From positions 14,371,932 through 14,435,931 of the forward strand of contig CM039467.1 of NCBI GenBank assembly GCA_022414725.1: DNA of 64,000 bases, written 5' to 3'. The DNA is from Microglena sp. YARC. Taxonomy: Eukaryota > Chlorophyta > Chlorophyceae > Chlamydomonadales > Chlamydomonadaceae. Shown in pieces: positions 52,116 to 63,439 of this stretch (the first letter of the stretch is position 1; every line of letters begins with the position of its first letter). The notes beneath the pieces were generated by a model, which ran no database searches, had not been told where the DNA came from, and saw only the letters and a program-made list of their open reading frames with translations. The translations under genes were made by a program, and so were the position numbers.

Positions 52116-52796
52116 ACTGCATGGTGGCAACCAGGATACTACATTTGATCATTTTGGGTGTCTTCAAAAGTGAACTGCCTTCAAAAATCTGCGCGCTACA
52201 AATGGGCCCGTCGAAACTGCTACTTTCGCGAACAGAGCTTGCAAAACAATGTGGCCAACCCCGCAGGGTCAAGTCGCCTATGCGCCCTCTAACCGTCCCA
52301 AACCAGCAAGGAACAACCTCGGAACGCCCCAGCACCGTGTCGATGAGAACGATTTGATGCATACAAAGGGGGGTAAAGGTATTCGAAAGAAAGTTACCCA
52401 TGTGCACATTGTAGGTGCAGGTTTATACGTTTGAATGCCGACATGACAAGCATTGCAATGCAGCTGCAAGCTTTGGGCTTGACCGAGCGACTTGTTAATG
52501 GGGCTGGCTGGAAGCTACCATGCGTAGCCCAAAACATAAACAGTAATAGAATTCACACAATCCAAGCGGCGAAGCTATCCGTTGAAAATGAGAATAGTAA
52601 ATGGATGCTCAGGCAAAATATTGCGGTGACAGTACTGTCAGCGCTAATATGCTGTACCGTTGGGTCAGGAAATACTGCTTCGTTTAGTAGGCTCTTTTTT
52701 CTGTTGCAGAAATTCTCGCTCCAGCTGATGGCTGTTGCAGACTTTATCAGCAGCTGAGATGATGATTTAATTGTATTGTAGACTTATCACTGTAGC
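52116..52796. other. No recognised gene
   Basis: Only short frames. GGGCTGGCTGGAAGCTACCA (52501) recurs at 39175, so a dispersed repeat fragment is present. Confidence 0.3.
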
Positions 52797-52955
52797 ACAA
52801 ACTCAGGGCCCTCGTCAGTTAAACGATTGTTTGGGGTTCAGTTCATCTGTGCATTTTCTTTTTAAGCCCTTCCTACACGGTTGGGCAAGTCCCTTCAGCC
52901 TATTGGGCTTACCCCTGGACTGTAGCATACAGACAGACAGACAGACAGACTTGCA
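52797..52955 (+). mobile_element. Dispersed repeat family 3, copy 2, with (CAGA)n tail
   Basis: CTCGTCAGTTAAACGATTGT, GGGGTTCAGTTCATC and TTACCCCTGGACTGTAGCAT are shared with 54355 and, inverted, 29117. It ends in CAGACAGACAGACAGACAGA. Confidence 0.75.
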
Positions 52956-53534
52956 GAGCCACACAATTTGAATCTCTATTGGTTTCACCCCTTCTGTCAC
53001 TCACTGACTCACGGAGTCTCACCCTGTCTGATCTGGGTAAGCAACTGTCAAAAATTCCCAGCACTCGGAAAACGCAGACCAGCACGCAGAAAGCGCTGAG
53101 CTCTAAACTGGCAACCCTTGCAACTCCATGACATCGATATCACAGCCGTGTTGTCTCCTTAAAACCATCATGGGCATTCACCAAGGCCAGGCTGCTGACT
53201 TAATCTGTTATTACCTCATGCTTCGAAGGTGGGCATTAAGTCGAAGCAATCGAAGTTCCATAACATGAAATGTTTAATCCATTTCTAAGTTGTTTTTAGC
53301 TGTAGGACAGCCCATTTAGGCGCTTACTCTTTGTGAATTTCTTCATTATCTGGTAATGGAGTACCTGGCGCCGCTAGTAAATTTAGGCTAGTGCTTATTA
53401 CGGTTTTCGCTTAAGGCGCTCGCAATATTTTTTCCGCCTGAGAATAATCCATGACAGCCACTCAGGCGCTTACTCTTTGTGAACCTCTAGGCTGGACCAG
53501 GATGACCCGTATTTCTATTTAATTTTGAATATCC
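52956..53534. other. No recognised gene
   Basis: A duplicated stretch CAGGCGCTTACTCTTTGTGA occurs near 53318 and 53464 (GGCGCTTACTCTTTGTGAA). Confidence 0.35.
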
Positions 53535-54190
53535 TATGTGAAGAAGGATACATCCCCTTGGATGCGGTTTGCAGTTAGGCCCTTTTACAAGTAATTTAAT
53601 GTCGTCTTGCATGTCCATCCTTCTGTAAGCTGAGCCTCCTCTCCCCATGCCCCCAATGGAATGTAAATAGGCTATTGACATTGCACACACGCCACTAGAC
53701 TACAACTTGGAAAAATGGAAGTGAACGGATCAAGTTGCAAGCTTTGTTTTGGTAGCCACACGGCATGTTTGGGACATGCATGGAGTACACATACTTGCTA
53801 GTATGTGCCAGATTACCCTAGCTAAGCAGCCCTATTTGGGCATACCAAGATAAGTAGCACACATGGTGTCCATGATGAGGCATATCCAGACCTCCCCGCC
53901 CACATTTTGTGTGTACTCAATGCACCCCCCAAGTATGCCATGTGGCTACCCAAACCAACCTTTCAACTTGGTCCGATGACTTCACCATATGAATGTCGCA
54001 TCCCGGTTATAGATCACCAGGCGGGGCCGGCCCGAGTGCTGATCTCGCGCGACCACCTAGCCTGGCCTTAGACATGAAGAAAACTGAGAGGGCAGAGGTC
54101 TCGCTCAGCCTTGGTTGTGCAGAAATGGTGCGGTATGGAAGATTAAATTCGCCAGAAACGTCGATGGGTATGGTTACAAGCGTAACCATA
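53535..54190 (+). repeat. ~700-base dispersed repeat, copy 2
   Basis: Same direction as 22395-23090. Shared landmarks are TTTTACAAGTAATTTAATG, GGAGTACACAT, CCCCCCAAGTATGC and TAGATCACCAG. Confidence 0.75.
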
Positions 54191-54354
54191 CGGGTAATCT
54201 TGATACACCCTACTCCTTCTTCATCTCATATCTTTATAGACTTTGCCATGCTGCTCTGCAGTAAGGAGTCCCACCTCATGGGGGTGAATATCCTTTGAAT
54301 AAATGAAAGTACTTCCTGACGCTCTTTGTCCTTTTACGGTATTGTAGAATTCAG

Positions 54355-54500
54355 CTCGAATTCAGGGCTCGTCGGTAAAACGATTGTTTGTGGTTCAGTT
54401 CATCAATGCTTTTTAGTTTTAGCCCTTCCTATCACGGTAGGGCAATTCGCTCTAGCCTATTTGGCCTACCCCTGGACTGTAACATACATACATGGCCGAA
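54355..54500 (+). mobile_element. Dispersed repeat family 3, copy 3, with (CATA)n tail
   Basis: GCTCGTCGGTAAAACGATTG through CTACCCCTGGACTGTAACAT to ACATACATGG. Confidence 0.75.
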
Positions 54501-54674
54501 CTCAAGTAGCAGCTGCTTCCTGTGTTTATATTGCCAGTTGCTGGCCAGGGTTGTTCAGGACACTGCGTCATCCGTCCCAGACACAACGTCAAAGGGTCCG
54601 TTGAGTCGCAGGAAGGGTCCGTGGCGTCCTGACATGCAACGAGGGGAGGATCCGTTGTTGCGTCGCATACACAG

Positions 54675-54805
54675 CTTCAGTGGGCTGGTTGCGACTCAGG
54701 ACGCAGGCTAAAAGTCGTTTGCGTCTCAGGACGCAGGCTATACAAGTGGCTGCGTCTTAGGACGCAGTCTGTAACATTGGTTGCGTCTCAGGACGCAGAG
54801 CTTCA
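54675..54805. repeat. Four iterated 16-base hairpins
   Basis: TGCGACTCAGGACGCA, TGCGTCTCAGGACGCA, TGCGTCTTAGGACGCA and TGCGTCTCAGGACGCA occur 32-37 bases apart. Each can form a six-base stem with a four-base loop (first copy with one mismatch). Related bases are at 56400-56460 (CCTGCGTCCTGCAACGCAAC). Confidence 0.75.
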
Positions 54806-55033
54806 GGTCATCCTGTACAACCCTGAGTGGAAGATGTGGTACCGGTATTTCCTTCCAAACCAATTGAATAATATTGTTTTTACTGCCAATACTGCCTATG
54901 GCGTGTAACCAATCCAACCTTAAGCTTTCCTCCCCAATGCACAAGTAATGTAGCATATAGCCACTCCTTGGAAATTTAACTAAATTGCATGCTTACATGA
55001 TTTACAGCCAACTCTGGGCTGCTCGCCACCAGT

Positions 55034-55036
<3 letters not shown>

Positions 55037-55069
<33 letters not shown>
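55037..55069 (+). repeat. Poly-C tract, 33 bases
   Basis: Uninterrupted C run, followed by AGGTGAACCAG. Confidence 0.9.
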
Positions 55070-55449
55070 AGGTGAACCAGGGAGCAGACTAAGCGGATTC
55101 GAATCTATGACTGGTCACCGCCCACTCTGACTGGCTATTCAGCCAAACCCACCGCAGCCGTGTGCACCAACTTCCCAGCACTGCTAACATGTATGGGCTT
55201 AGATTGTACCCATGTTCACAAAATTCCGCAGATGGTGTTCAACCTTCAAGTCTACTCGCCGTTTTCGGCAGTAACATAATCAAGTCAAATAAAAGCAATA
55301 TTTTGAAAATAAAGTTGATCCAATATCTTCATACAATCATTGATAAACAGAGGCAGCTTCTCATGACCTCTGGATTGCACATTAAGTAATGTAGGGGATA
55401 TTATAAGTGATTCCAAAGCACATGTTTGTCACATGCATGTTCTCCCCCT

Positions 55450-55575
55450 TTTGTAGTTGTGAAGGGTACGAAGGTGGGCCTCGCGACACTAACCAGCGGC
55501 ACCGAGGATGTTTGAGTTCGGGCTGGGGGCGCCCCAAATCCCTGATAGCCCCAAAGGGTCTCAGGATCCAACACA
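55450..55575 (+). repeat. Dispersed repeat family 4, copy
   Basis: GTGAAGGGTACGAAGGTGGG, CTCGCGACACTAACCAGCGG and TTCGGGCTGGGGGCGCCCC match 46693-46800. Confidence 0.55.
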
Positions 55576-55654
55576 AATTGACTTTAAAACTTGTGGTTGT
55601 TAATTGGACTCTCTCCCTTGAGCTTGAAATAGCTGAGTAGGCAGCCAATGAAAT

Positions 55655-56350
55655 AATCAGATCGTGAGTTGGTCTAGGTGCTCTAGATGCTCTAGATCAG
55701 GAAGCTCACTGGGTGAGGAGGAAGTGGCAGGGAATCTGTGACAGGGGTGACTTAGGGGATTATGCAGCAAGGAAGTACCCCTGGACAACAGATGGTGAGT
55801 TACTGAGTTGTTCCAAGTGCTCCAAATCAGGAGTCTGACTGGTTTAGGGGCCATACCGTATGCATGGGATCTGTTGGCAGGGTGACGAAGGGGATCAAGC
55901 AGCAAGGCAGTACCCCTCATCGACAACTTGTGAGTTACAAAGTTGCTCCAATTACTCTAAATCAGGAAGCTGATGGGTTCAGGGGGCCATAGGCAGGGAA
56001 TCTGTACTGTGGCCAGGGTGAAGAAGGGAATCATGCAGCAAGGCAGTACCCCTCAACAATAGCTTGTGAGTTGGTCTAGGTGGTAAATATAATCTAAATC
56101 ATGAAGGTCACTGGGTAAGGGGGCAGAGGCAGGAAATGTGTGACCAGGGTGAATAAGGGAATCACGCATCAAGGCACCCCCTCCCAACAACAGATGGTGA
56201 GTTGCTCCAGGTGCTCTAAATCGGGAAGCTGGCTAGTTCAGGGGCCATATACAGGGGCTCTGTGGCCAGGGTGACAAAGGGGATCATGCAGCAAGGCAGT
56301 ACCCCGCAACAACAAATTTTGAGTTGGTTTAGGTGGTCTATCTAGGACAG
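55655..56350. repeat. ~130-base tandem array, about 6 units
   Basis: Units share GTGAGTTGGTCTAGGTG, TCTAAATCAGGAAGCT, GGGATCATGCAGCAAGGCAG and TACCCCTCAACAAC. Units begin near 55665, 55795, 55930, 56066, 56198 and 56320. The GTGAGTT at each unit start resembles a donor, but no adjoining exon is recognised. Confidence 0.75.
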
Positions 56351-56457
56351 GGTACTTCAGGAGGATCCCCAGCTCTGCTGCCTGAGATGCAACAAATTGT
56401 ATAGCCTGCGTCCTGCAACGCAACGGACCCTTCAACATTGCGTCTGGGACGTAGGAT

Positions 56458-56600
56458 GTTATAGTACGACTAATACGTCGCCTCTAGAGTAGGCAAAGAG
56501 CGCACAGGTCTAAGTTCCCTCCGGGCCCTGTGCTGCCTGCAGCCCAGCACTGAGGCCAGCAATAGCCCGTGTGCCGCAATGCAGTAATAGATTGCACTGC
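56458..56600. mobile_element. MITE family 2, copy 2
   Basis: TATAGTACGACTAATACGTC and GCCTCTAGAGTAGGCAAAGA match 22251-22330; the right end is degenerate. Confidence 0.65.
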
Positions 56601-56689
56601 TTGTTATCTCCTTTATCAGTCACACTTCTGCGTTGCATAGTATCTTACTCTGTAACAACTTTTGAGTCTACTCCACCTCATGAACCTGT

Positions 56690-57020
56690 CTACCCCTCAT
56701 CTACTAGCTACTCCACCTCATATACCTGCCTGCCCCTCATCTACTAGCTACTCCACCTCATGTACCTGCCTGCCCCTCATCTACTAGCTACTCCACCTCA
56801 TGTACCTGCCTACCCCTCGTCTACTAGCTACTCCACCTCATGTACCTGCCTGCCCCTCATCTACTAGCTACTCCACCTCATGTACCTGCCTGCCCCTCAT
56901 CTACTAGCTACTCCACCTCATGTACCTGCCTACCCCTCATCTACTAGCTACTCCACCTCATGTACCTGCCTGCCCCTCATCTACTAGCTACTCCACCTCA
57001 TGTACCTGCCTGCCCCTCAT
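56690..57020. repeat. 40-base minisatellite, about 8 units, next to the ankyrin frame
   Basis: Unit: CTACTAGCTACTCCACCTCA then TGTACCTGCCTGCCCCTCAT. On the minus strand each unit has GGGCAGGCAG|GTACATGAGG, which could be an exon end with donor following the ankyrin frame. Confidence 0.85.
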
Positions 57021-57337
57021 CTCCTACTCAACAAGCGTTGCACCTCAATGTCGTCATGAGCTGAGGCTAGCCAAAAAGCCAAGCCATCCTGGATGTCAGC
57101 ACGGGAAGCATGATGTGGGGCATCCAGCTGCATGCACACTACCTCAACTTGGAACCTCTCTGCTGCTAGAACAAGTGCCTGTCCATGTTGGCAGTCAGCA
57201 TGGGCAACATGCTGAGGGGCATCCAACAGCATGCACACTACCTCAATGTGGCCCTCCACTGCTGCCATCATAAGTGCACTTCCATCTTGGCAGTTAATAT
57301 GGGCAGCTTGCTGAGGGGCATCCAGCAGCATGCACAC
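57017..57337 (-). pseudogene. Ankyrin-repeat fragment
   Basis: The minus-strand frame holds about three ankyrin units: MMAAVEGHIEVVCMLLDAPQ, then ALVLAAERFQVEVVCMQLDA and FWLASAHDDIEVQRLLS. The repeat core G-H-x-E-V-V-x-x-L-L is clear. Immediately upstream the frame shows GHSE then TAA where Val is expected (before VCMLLDAP). It is either the last exon of a longer gene, with that TAA inside a donor-like GTGAGTAAGT, or a remnant. Confidence 0.6.
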
Positions 57338-57339
57338 TT

Positions 57340-57556
57340 ACTCACTGTGCCCCTCTGGGAAAGGACTGGAACAAACAAAGCAAGCCGTGCGGTCTATCCT
57401 TGACTGCATATAAGCATATTCTTCACCCATAAATGTAATAAGTTACCCGCTTGATCCCGCCCCGAAAGGTAGAGCTGAGTATTCATCAGCATGTTTCATG
57501 CATCCCTTCTCATTAAAACCCACTCCAACGTACCGCTTTTATAACTCAGAACTCCT
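57340..57556. other. No recognised gene
   Basis: Short spacer between ankyrin and reverse-transcriptase remnants. Confidence 0.3.
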
Positions 57557-57772
57557 CTATCTCCAGACCTTGCTCGTTGAGGCGAAACAAATATTGTTCA
57601 TCACAGAGGCCATTACCTGAGATGTGTTCACAATTAGTTTCAGGTCCTTGTCCTCACTGCTCAGCATACATGGCCAATTTGTCCAGCGTCTTCTAAGCTC
57701 CCTGGCACTATTAGATAAAAGGGTGAGGCCATCTGCATACTTCATACATGAAATACTGGTGCATTCATTCAA
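57557..57772 (-). pseudogene. LINE-type reverse transcriptase fragment (YADG)
   Basis: The minus-strand frame has MKYADGLTLLSNSARELRRR, then DLKLIVNTSQVMASV. This is the catalytic-strand region of non-LTR retrotransposon reverse transcriptases (YADDLxLLS...GLxxNxxKT), but the second Asp is Gly and the N-x-x-K is N-T-S-Q. The fragment is 71 residues without the fingers or endonuclease, so it is dead. Confidence 0.6.
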
Positions 57773-58813
57773 CCCGAGTAGTATCTACAAGAGATATGAT
57801 CGTGTGATAGTTCACTAAACCCTCATACAACAAGGGTTTCACCTGATCTGATCAAGATCGCTCCTCCGGTGACTTGGTGAGACAACCTACTGTACTCGGA
57901 ACACCTCAGCTACAAGCCTATATCTCGACACTCGGAGCCGCGCCTGACGGACACGTATCTCTGTAGCCATGGACTAGAAATACGACAGGTGGTCAGAAGT
58001 TGAAAGTAAACGTGTTTCCATGCCTCCAGCCCGATGAGGCTGTCCGCCGAGTGGCTAGGAGTGACCGTTATCGAACTTCGCTGACGTCAGCCTAGGACTG
58101 CGCGGGGCTGCGTCACCTTCGACTTCATCACCGTTCCGGTGACCCGCGGGCGCGCCCGTTGCCTCCACCAGCCGTCAGGCGACGTTACAGTCTGCGTGCG
58201 GGGTGGAACAGGTAGAGGTGGAGGGGGCACGGAGAAAGTCCACCACTATGAAAAGTATATGAACCGTGTGATGCTCGAAATATCACGTTTGTTGAGTGCG
58301 TAATGATCGTGTGCGGGCTTCGAAACCCATAACCAAAACAATCAGCCGTCCATCAGGACTGGACGATTGATCACGACCCACCAACCATCCATCATCCACC
58401 ACCTGCACTTGCCACCGGCACAAGTGCCTGACCGGTCCTGATCTGTTGCTGTCGTCCCCACCACCCATGCTTGCACCCAACGACCCGTGGCCAGAACTAC
58501 TCGTGGCGCCAACTGCCAACTCATCACCACCCACCGCTGGACCCGTTCCCCACCCCACGCTACCTATTTATCACGCTGCCCGTTCTTAAATACTTCTGTC
58601 TAACCTTCTATCTTGTATTACCACGCAGCACTTGAACACGCTCCCAATTAACCATACTACATTGAGTCTGGCCATCGATCTGACAAACACTTTGATCTAC
58701 CTGCATACTCGAATCCTTCGCCACCAGCTAGCTACCCCGACGCACCGTTCCTGAATCCTCAGACCACCTACCCCTCTCACCCACCACACCCACCACAAAC
58801 CTCGCGCCTGACA
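57773..58813. promoter_or_regulatory. Upstream region of the prenyl synthase gene
   Basis: A moderately GC-rich region (58010-58240) is followed by a C/A-rich presumed 5' UTR (58560-58813: CACCCACCACACCCACCAC). No TATA box is obvious. No gene is recognised. Confidence 0.4.
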
Positions 58814-59214
58814 ATGATGCCTCTGGCACTCCATTCCGCTTCCTCCAACGCCAAGGCGACCATGCACGCCCGCGCTAGGCGCGCACTGCCCGTCTGCCGT
58901 GTGGCAACCGTCGCCCCCCCCGTCGTCAGAACAACCACCTCCATCCGGACCACCCAGCCGAACATCGACACCATGCCCGGCCCTCAGACCCTCCCTTCCG
59001 TCAAGATCGATCCCAAACAGCTCTTAGCCAGCATCGTCCACCCTGTGGCCGATGACGTGGAGCAGATGAACTCGAATCTGCGGAGCATAGTGGGTAACCG
59101 CCACCCCATGCTGATGGCTGCGGCAGAGCAAATTTTCAGCGCGGGAGGCAAGAAGCTGCGCCCCATGGTCGTGCTGATGGTGGCACGCGCTACTGCCCAG
59201 CTTTATGGACTCGA
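58814..59214 (+). CDS. Solanesyl/polyprenyl diphosphate synthase exon 1 (plastid type)
   Basis: The start MMPLALHSASSNAKATMHAR begins a roughly 60-residue Ser/Thr/Arg/Ala-rich transit-like peptide. The mature enzyme starts at PKQLLASIVHPVADDVEQM and contains AGGKKLRPMVVLMVA, the K-R-P site for isopentenyl diphosphate. The family makes the C45 or similar isoprenoid tail of plastoquinone in the plastid by chain elongation. The exon ends in GA|GTGAGT and joins exon 2 as [12 protein letters not shown]. Confidence 0.9.
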
Positions 59215-60129
59215 GTGAGTTGTGTATGGGTTGGGGTAGGGTTGAAGTGAGGTAACTTATCATGGGATGGGGTGGGGTGGGTAACTTACCGAGGTCCTAT
59301 GACATATTGATTTCCCCTCACCAAGTGTGTGTATGTGTATGGTCCGGCATATCATATGATGTAGACCAAAGGTGAGTATGCTATCATATGATATGATATC
59401 ATACAGACTGCACCATATGATATCGTATATAAATGGTAACTTAAGCCTAGTCAGACTGCTGGCATCATATGATATCATATGATATGATATCATATGATGA
59501 CATGATATCATATGATAACATATTGCCGCTCTCTACCCCTATGACATGTGATATCCCCTCAATACGTGTGTATGTGTTTGTGTGATATGCCTTGTATCTC
59601 CATTGCGTGCCTCCAATTCACATTATCGCCATGCAGTGGGTGTTAACTAGATGTGTTTTCGGCCTTGTGGTGTGTACACGTATGCTTGACATGCTCTGTA
59701 CTGTAATACTTGTTGTGACGTGTTTGTGACATGCACCACCTCATCATGTGGTCACATGGGAATGCATGACCATGCTGTGTGTAACGTGTACTACAAGCCA
59801 TGGAAATGAGGATTTCATCCTCTGACTCAACTTCCAACTTGTCTGATTCGAAGAATCCAAGCACTGTGAGTAAGTCCAGGTGCTTTAATTCCATAACTGA
59901 GGTCTTGTTCCTGAGCACTGTTCTAATAACACTTGTGTGTTATAGCATCACAATCTAGAGTGTGTGTGTGTTTGCAAGTGCGCGTGCATGTCCTTGCGGG
60001 CATATGTGTGCATGCTCACTCACATGTGTGCTTGTGCGCTTGTGTGTGTTTGTTGCATGCACGGGATCTCTATGCAGTGTTCCTCCACTAAGCGAAACCT
60101 CATCCCACTCTGCAACCTTCGCCCTGAAG
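59215..60129. other. Prenyl synthase intron 1 with ATCATATGAT repeat copy
   Basis: 59346-59515 is rich in ATATGATATCATATGAT palindromes and shares TCAGACTGCTGGCATCATAT with 60950 in intron 2. The rest has no coding signal. Confidence 0.6.
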
Positions 60130-60233
60130 GGACCTGACCACTGAGCACCGCCGCTTGGCAGAGATCACGGAGATGATCCACACAGCCTCCCTGGTCCACG
60201 ACGATGTGCTGGACGAATGTGACACCAGGCGAG
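60130..60233 (+). CDS. Solanesyl/polyprenyl diphosphate synthase exon 2 (first Asp-rich motif)
   Basis: [20 protein letters not shown] then [20 protein letters not shown] is the first DDxxD motif, which binds the allylic diphosphate through Mg. Acceptor CCTGAAG and donor GCGAG|GTGAGG. Phase joins Glu at the 5' side and Gly at the 3' side. Confidence 0.9.
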
Positions 60234-63200
60234 GTGAGGGATCAATGTTGTGCTTCATGTGCTGCCTTCACCCAGCCATGGCATCATGACACAACAGCAC
60301 ATGCTTGTCATCTGGCCTTTAACAATGGACTTTTTTCTGACCTTTGCCGCATCCTCTGGGTGCTTCTAGTATTGAGTGATCTAGGTAACAAGGCTGGGGT
60401 GAATTTCTTCAAATGTAAACATCCCCGTTTCTTGTTATTCTCACTATATATTTTGGCCCCGAGTCTTATAATCTGGTACTGTATCATCTTCTGCTATCAT
60501 TTTCACCTTGGGGGTGGAAGGTATCTTAAGGGACAGGATCCTTCTTTCTGCATACATCGCATGAAACTGCTCAAAATAATCACTGTTACTTGGCCCAAAC
60601 CTGCCCCAAATGTAATTATTATATAATATTAAACAGCTCCTAACATTGCAACGTTATTTGGCCACACATCTTATAATCACGGACATTAACTGCCTGTAGT
60701 ATTCACCCTAGGGAATATAAGTTGTTTTAAGGGAAATCCTCAGATCCCATTTCTTGCATTCAACACATTAAACCCTGAACCCGCCTGAACCCTACTATTA
60801 TTTGGCCCTAACAGCCCCAATTTGTATTATCTGTAGGGAACGGCAAATCATATGATGTTGACCAAAGACGAGTATGATATCATATGACATCATACAAAAA
60901 TCATATGATTTAATATCATATGATATGATGGTCTGGGCTAAAGTTACCTAGTCAGACCGCCGGCATCATATGATATCATAGGATATCATATTGCGGATCC
61001 CTAATTATCTCACATTTTAAACTCCCTTTAGCAAACTCACAGGGGAATGGAAATTGTCTCACGGGACAGGATTCCTGTTCCCATGTACAACATATATATA
61101 CAAAAAACCTTGCAAAAAACATATTAAACAGGGTGTGGTGTGCTCACGGATTAACTTAACACAAGGCGAGGTAGGGACAAGTTATTTAACTTGGCTGAAA
61201 GCCTGCAACTAACAACATACACTGCACAAGCTATACCCACAACTAAACAACATACACTGCACAACCTATACCCACAACTAACAACATACACTGCACAAGC
61301 TATACCCACAACTAACAACATACACTGCACAACCTATACCCACAACTAACAACATACACTGCACAACCTATACCCACAACTAACAACATACACTGCACAA
61401 CCTATACCCACAACATACACTGCACAACCTATACCCACAACTAACAACATACACTGCACAACCTATACCCACAACTAACAACATACACTGCACAACTTAC
61501 ACCCACATCTAACAACATGCACTGCACAACCTATACCCACAACTAACAACATACACTGCACAACCTATACCCACAACATACACTGCACAAGCTATACCCA
61601 CAACTAACAACATACACTGCACAACCTATACCCACATCTAACAACATACACTGCACAACCTATACCCACATCTAACAACATACACTGCACAACCTATACC
61701 CACATCTAACAACATACACTGCACAACCTATACCCACATCTAACAACATACACTGCACAACCTATACCCACAACATACACTGCACTACCTATACCCACAA
61801 CATACACTGCACAAGCTATACCCACAACTAACAACATACACTGCACAACCTATACCCACAACATACTCTGCACAAGCTATACCCTCAACTAACAACATAA
61901 ACTGCACAACCTATACCCACAACTAACAACATACACTGCACAAGCTATACCCACAACTAACAACATACACTGCACAACCTATACCCACAACTAACAACAT
62001 ACACTGCACAACCTATACCCACAACTAACAACATACACTGCACAACCTATACCCACAACATACACTGCACAACCTATACCCACATCTAACAACATACACT
62101 GCACAACCTATACCCACATCTAACAACATACACTGCACAACTATACCACAACATACCACTGCACTACCTATACCACAACATACACTGCAACAAGCTATAA
62201 CCCACAACTAACAACATACACTGCACAACCTATACCCACAACATACTCTGCACAAGCTATACCCTCAACTAACAACATAAACTGCACAAACTATACCCAC
62301 AACATACACTGCACAACCTATACCCACAACTAACAACATACACTGCACAACCTATACCCACAACTAACAACATACACTGGACAAGCTATACCCACAACTA
62401 ACAACATACACTGCACAACCTATACCCACAACTAACAACATACACTGCACAACCTATACCCACAACTAAGAACCATACACTGCACAACCTATACCACAAA
62501 CTAACAAACATACACTGCACAACCTATACCCACAACTAACAAATACACCTGCCACAACCTATACCCACAACTAACAACATACACTGCACAACCTATACCC
62601 ACAACTAACAACATACACTGCACAGCCTATACCCACAACATACACTGCACAACCTATACCCACATCTAACAACATACACTGCACAACCTATACCCACATC
62701 TAACAACGTAGACTGCACAACCTATACCCACTACTAACAACATACACTGCACAACCTATACCCACAACTAACAACATACACTGCACAGCCTATACCCACA
62801 ACATACACTGCACAACCTATACCCACATCTAACAACATACACTGCACAACCTATACCCACATCTAACAACGTAGACTGCACAACCTATACCCACTACTAA
62901 CAACATACACTGCACAACCTATACCCACAACTAACAACATACACTGCACAACCTATACCCACAACTAACAACATACACTGCACAACCTATACCCACAACA
63001 TACACTGCACAACCTATACCCACAACTAACAACATACACTGCACAACCTATATCCACATCTAACAACATACACTGCACAACCTATACCCACATCTAACAA
63101 CATACACTGCACAACCTATACACACATCTAACAACATACACTGCACAACCTATACCCCCAGCTTCCAACAGGCAATGCACGACCAATACCCGAAGCTAAC

Positions 63201-63263
63201 AACATCCACTGCACAACCAAAACCCACAGTTTAAAATGTCCGCTGCACAACCAATATCCACAG
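60234..63263. repeat. Prenyl synthase intron 2, mostly a 34-base array reaching the acceptor
   Basis: 60845-60995 repeats the ATCATATGAT element of intron 1. From about 61195 to 63263 there are about 60 units of ACAACATACACTGCACAACC then TATACCCACAACTA (34 bases, with 27-base variants). The last, diverged unit, GCACAACCAATATCCACAG, is the splice acceptor itself. Indels cluster at 62150-62560. Confidence 0.9.
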
Positions 63264-63370
63264 GTGCTGCCACCATCAACAGTATGTATGGAACGAAGGT
63301 GGCTGTACTGGCTGGCGACTACTTGTTTGCCCAGTCTTCATGGTTCTTGGCCAACCTGGACAACCTTGAG
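63264..63370 (+). CDS. Solanesyl/polyprenyl diphosphate synthase exon 3
   Basis: [20 protein letters not shown] then [16 protein letters not shown] is the conserved segment after the first Asp-rich motif. It ends GAG|GTGAGT. The second DDxxD motif and the rest of the enzyme lie outside the window. Confidence 0.9.
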
Positions 63371-63439
63371 GTGAGTCCGAAATTTTGAATTTTGATCTCA
63401 TAATTAGGGTTTGCCTGCAGTAAAATTTGTTTGCAATTC

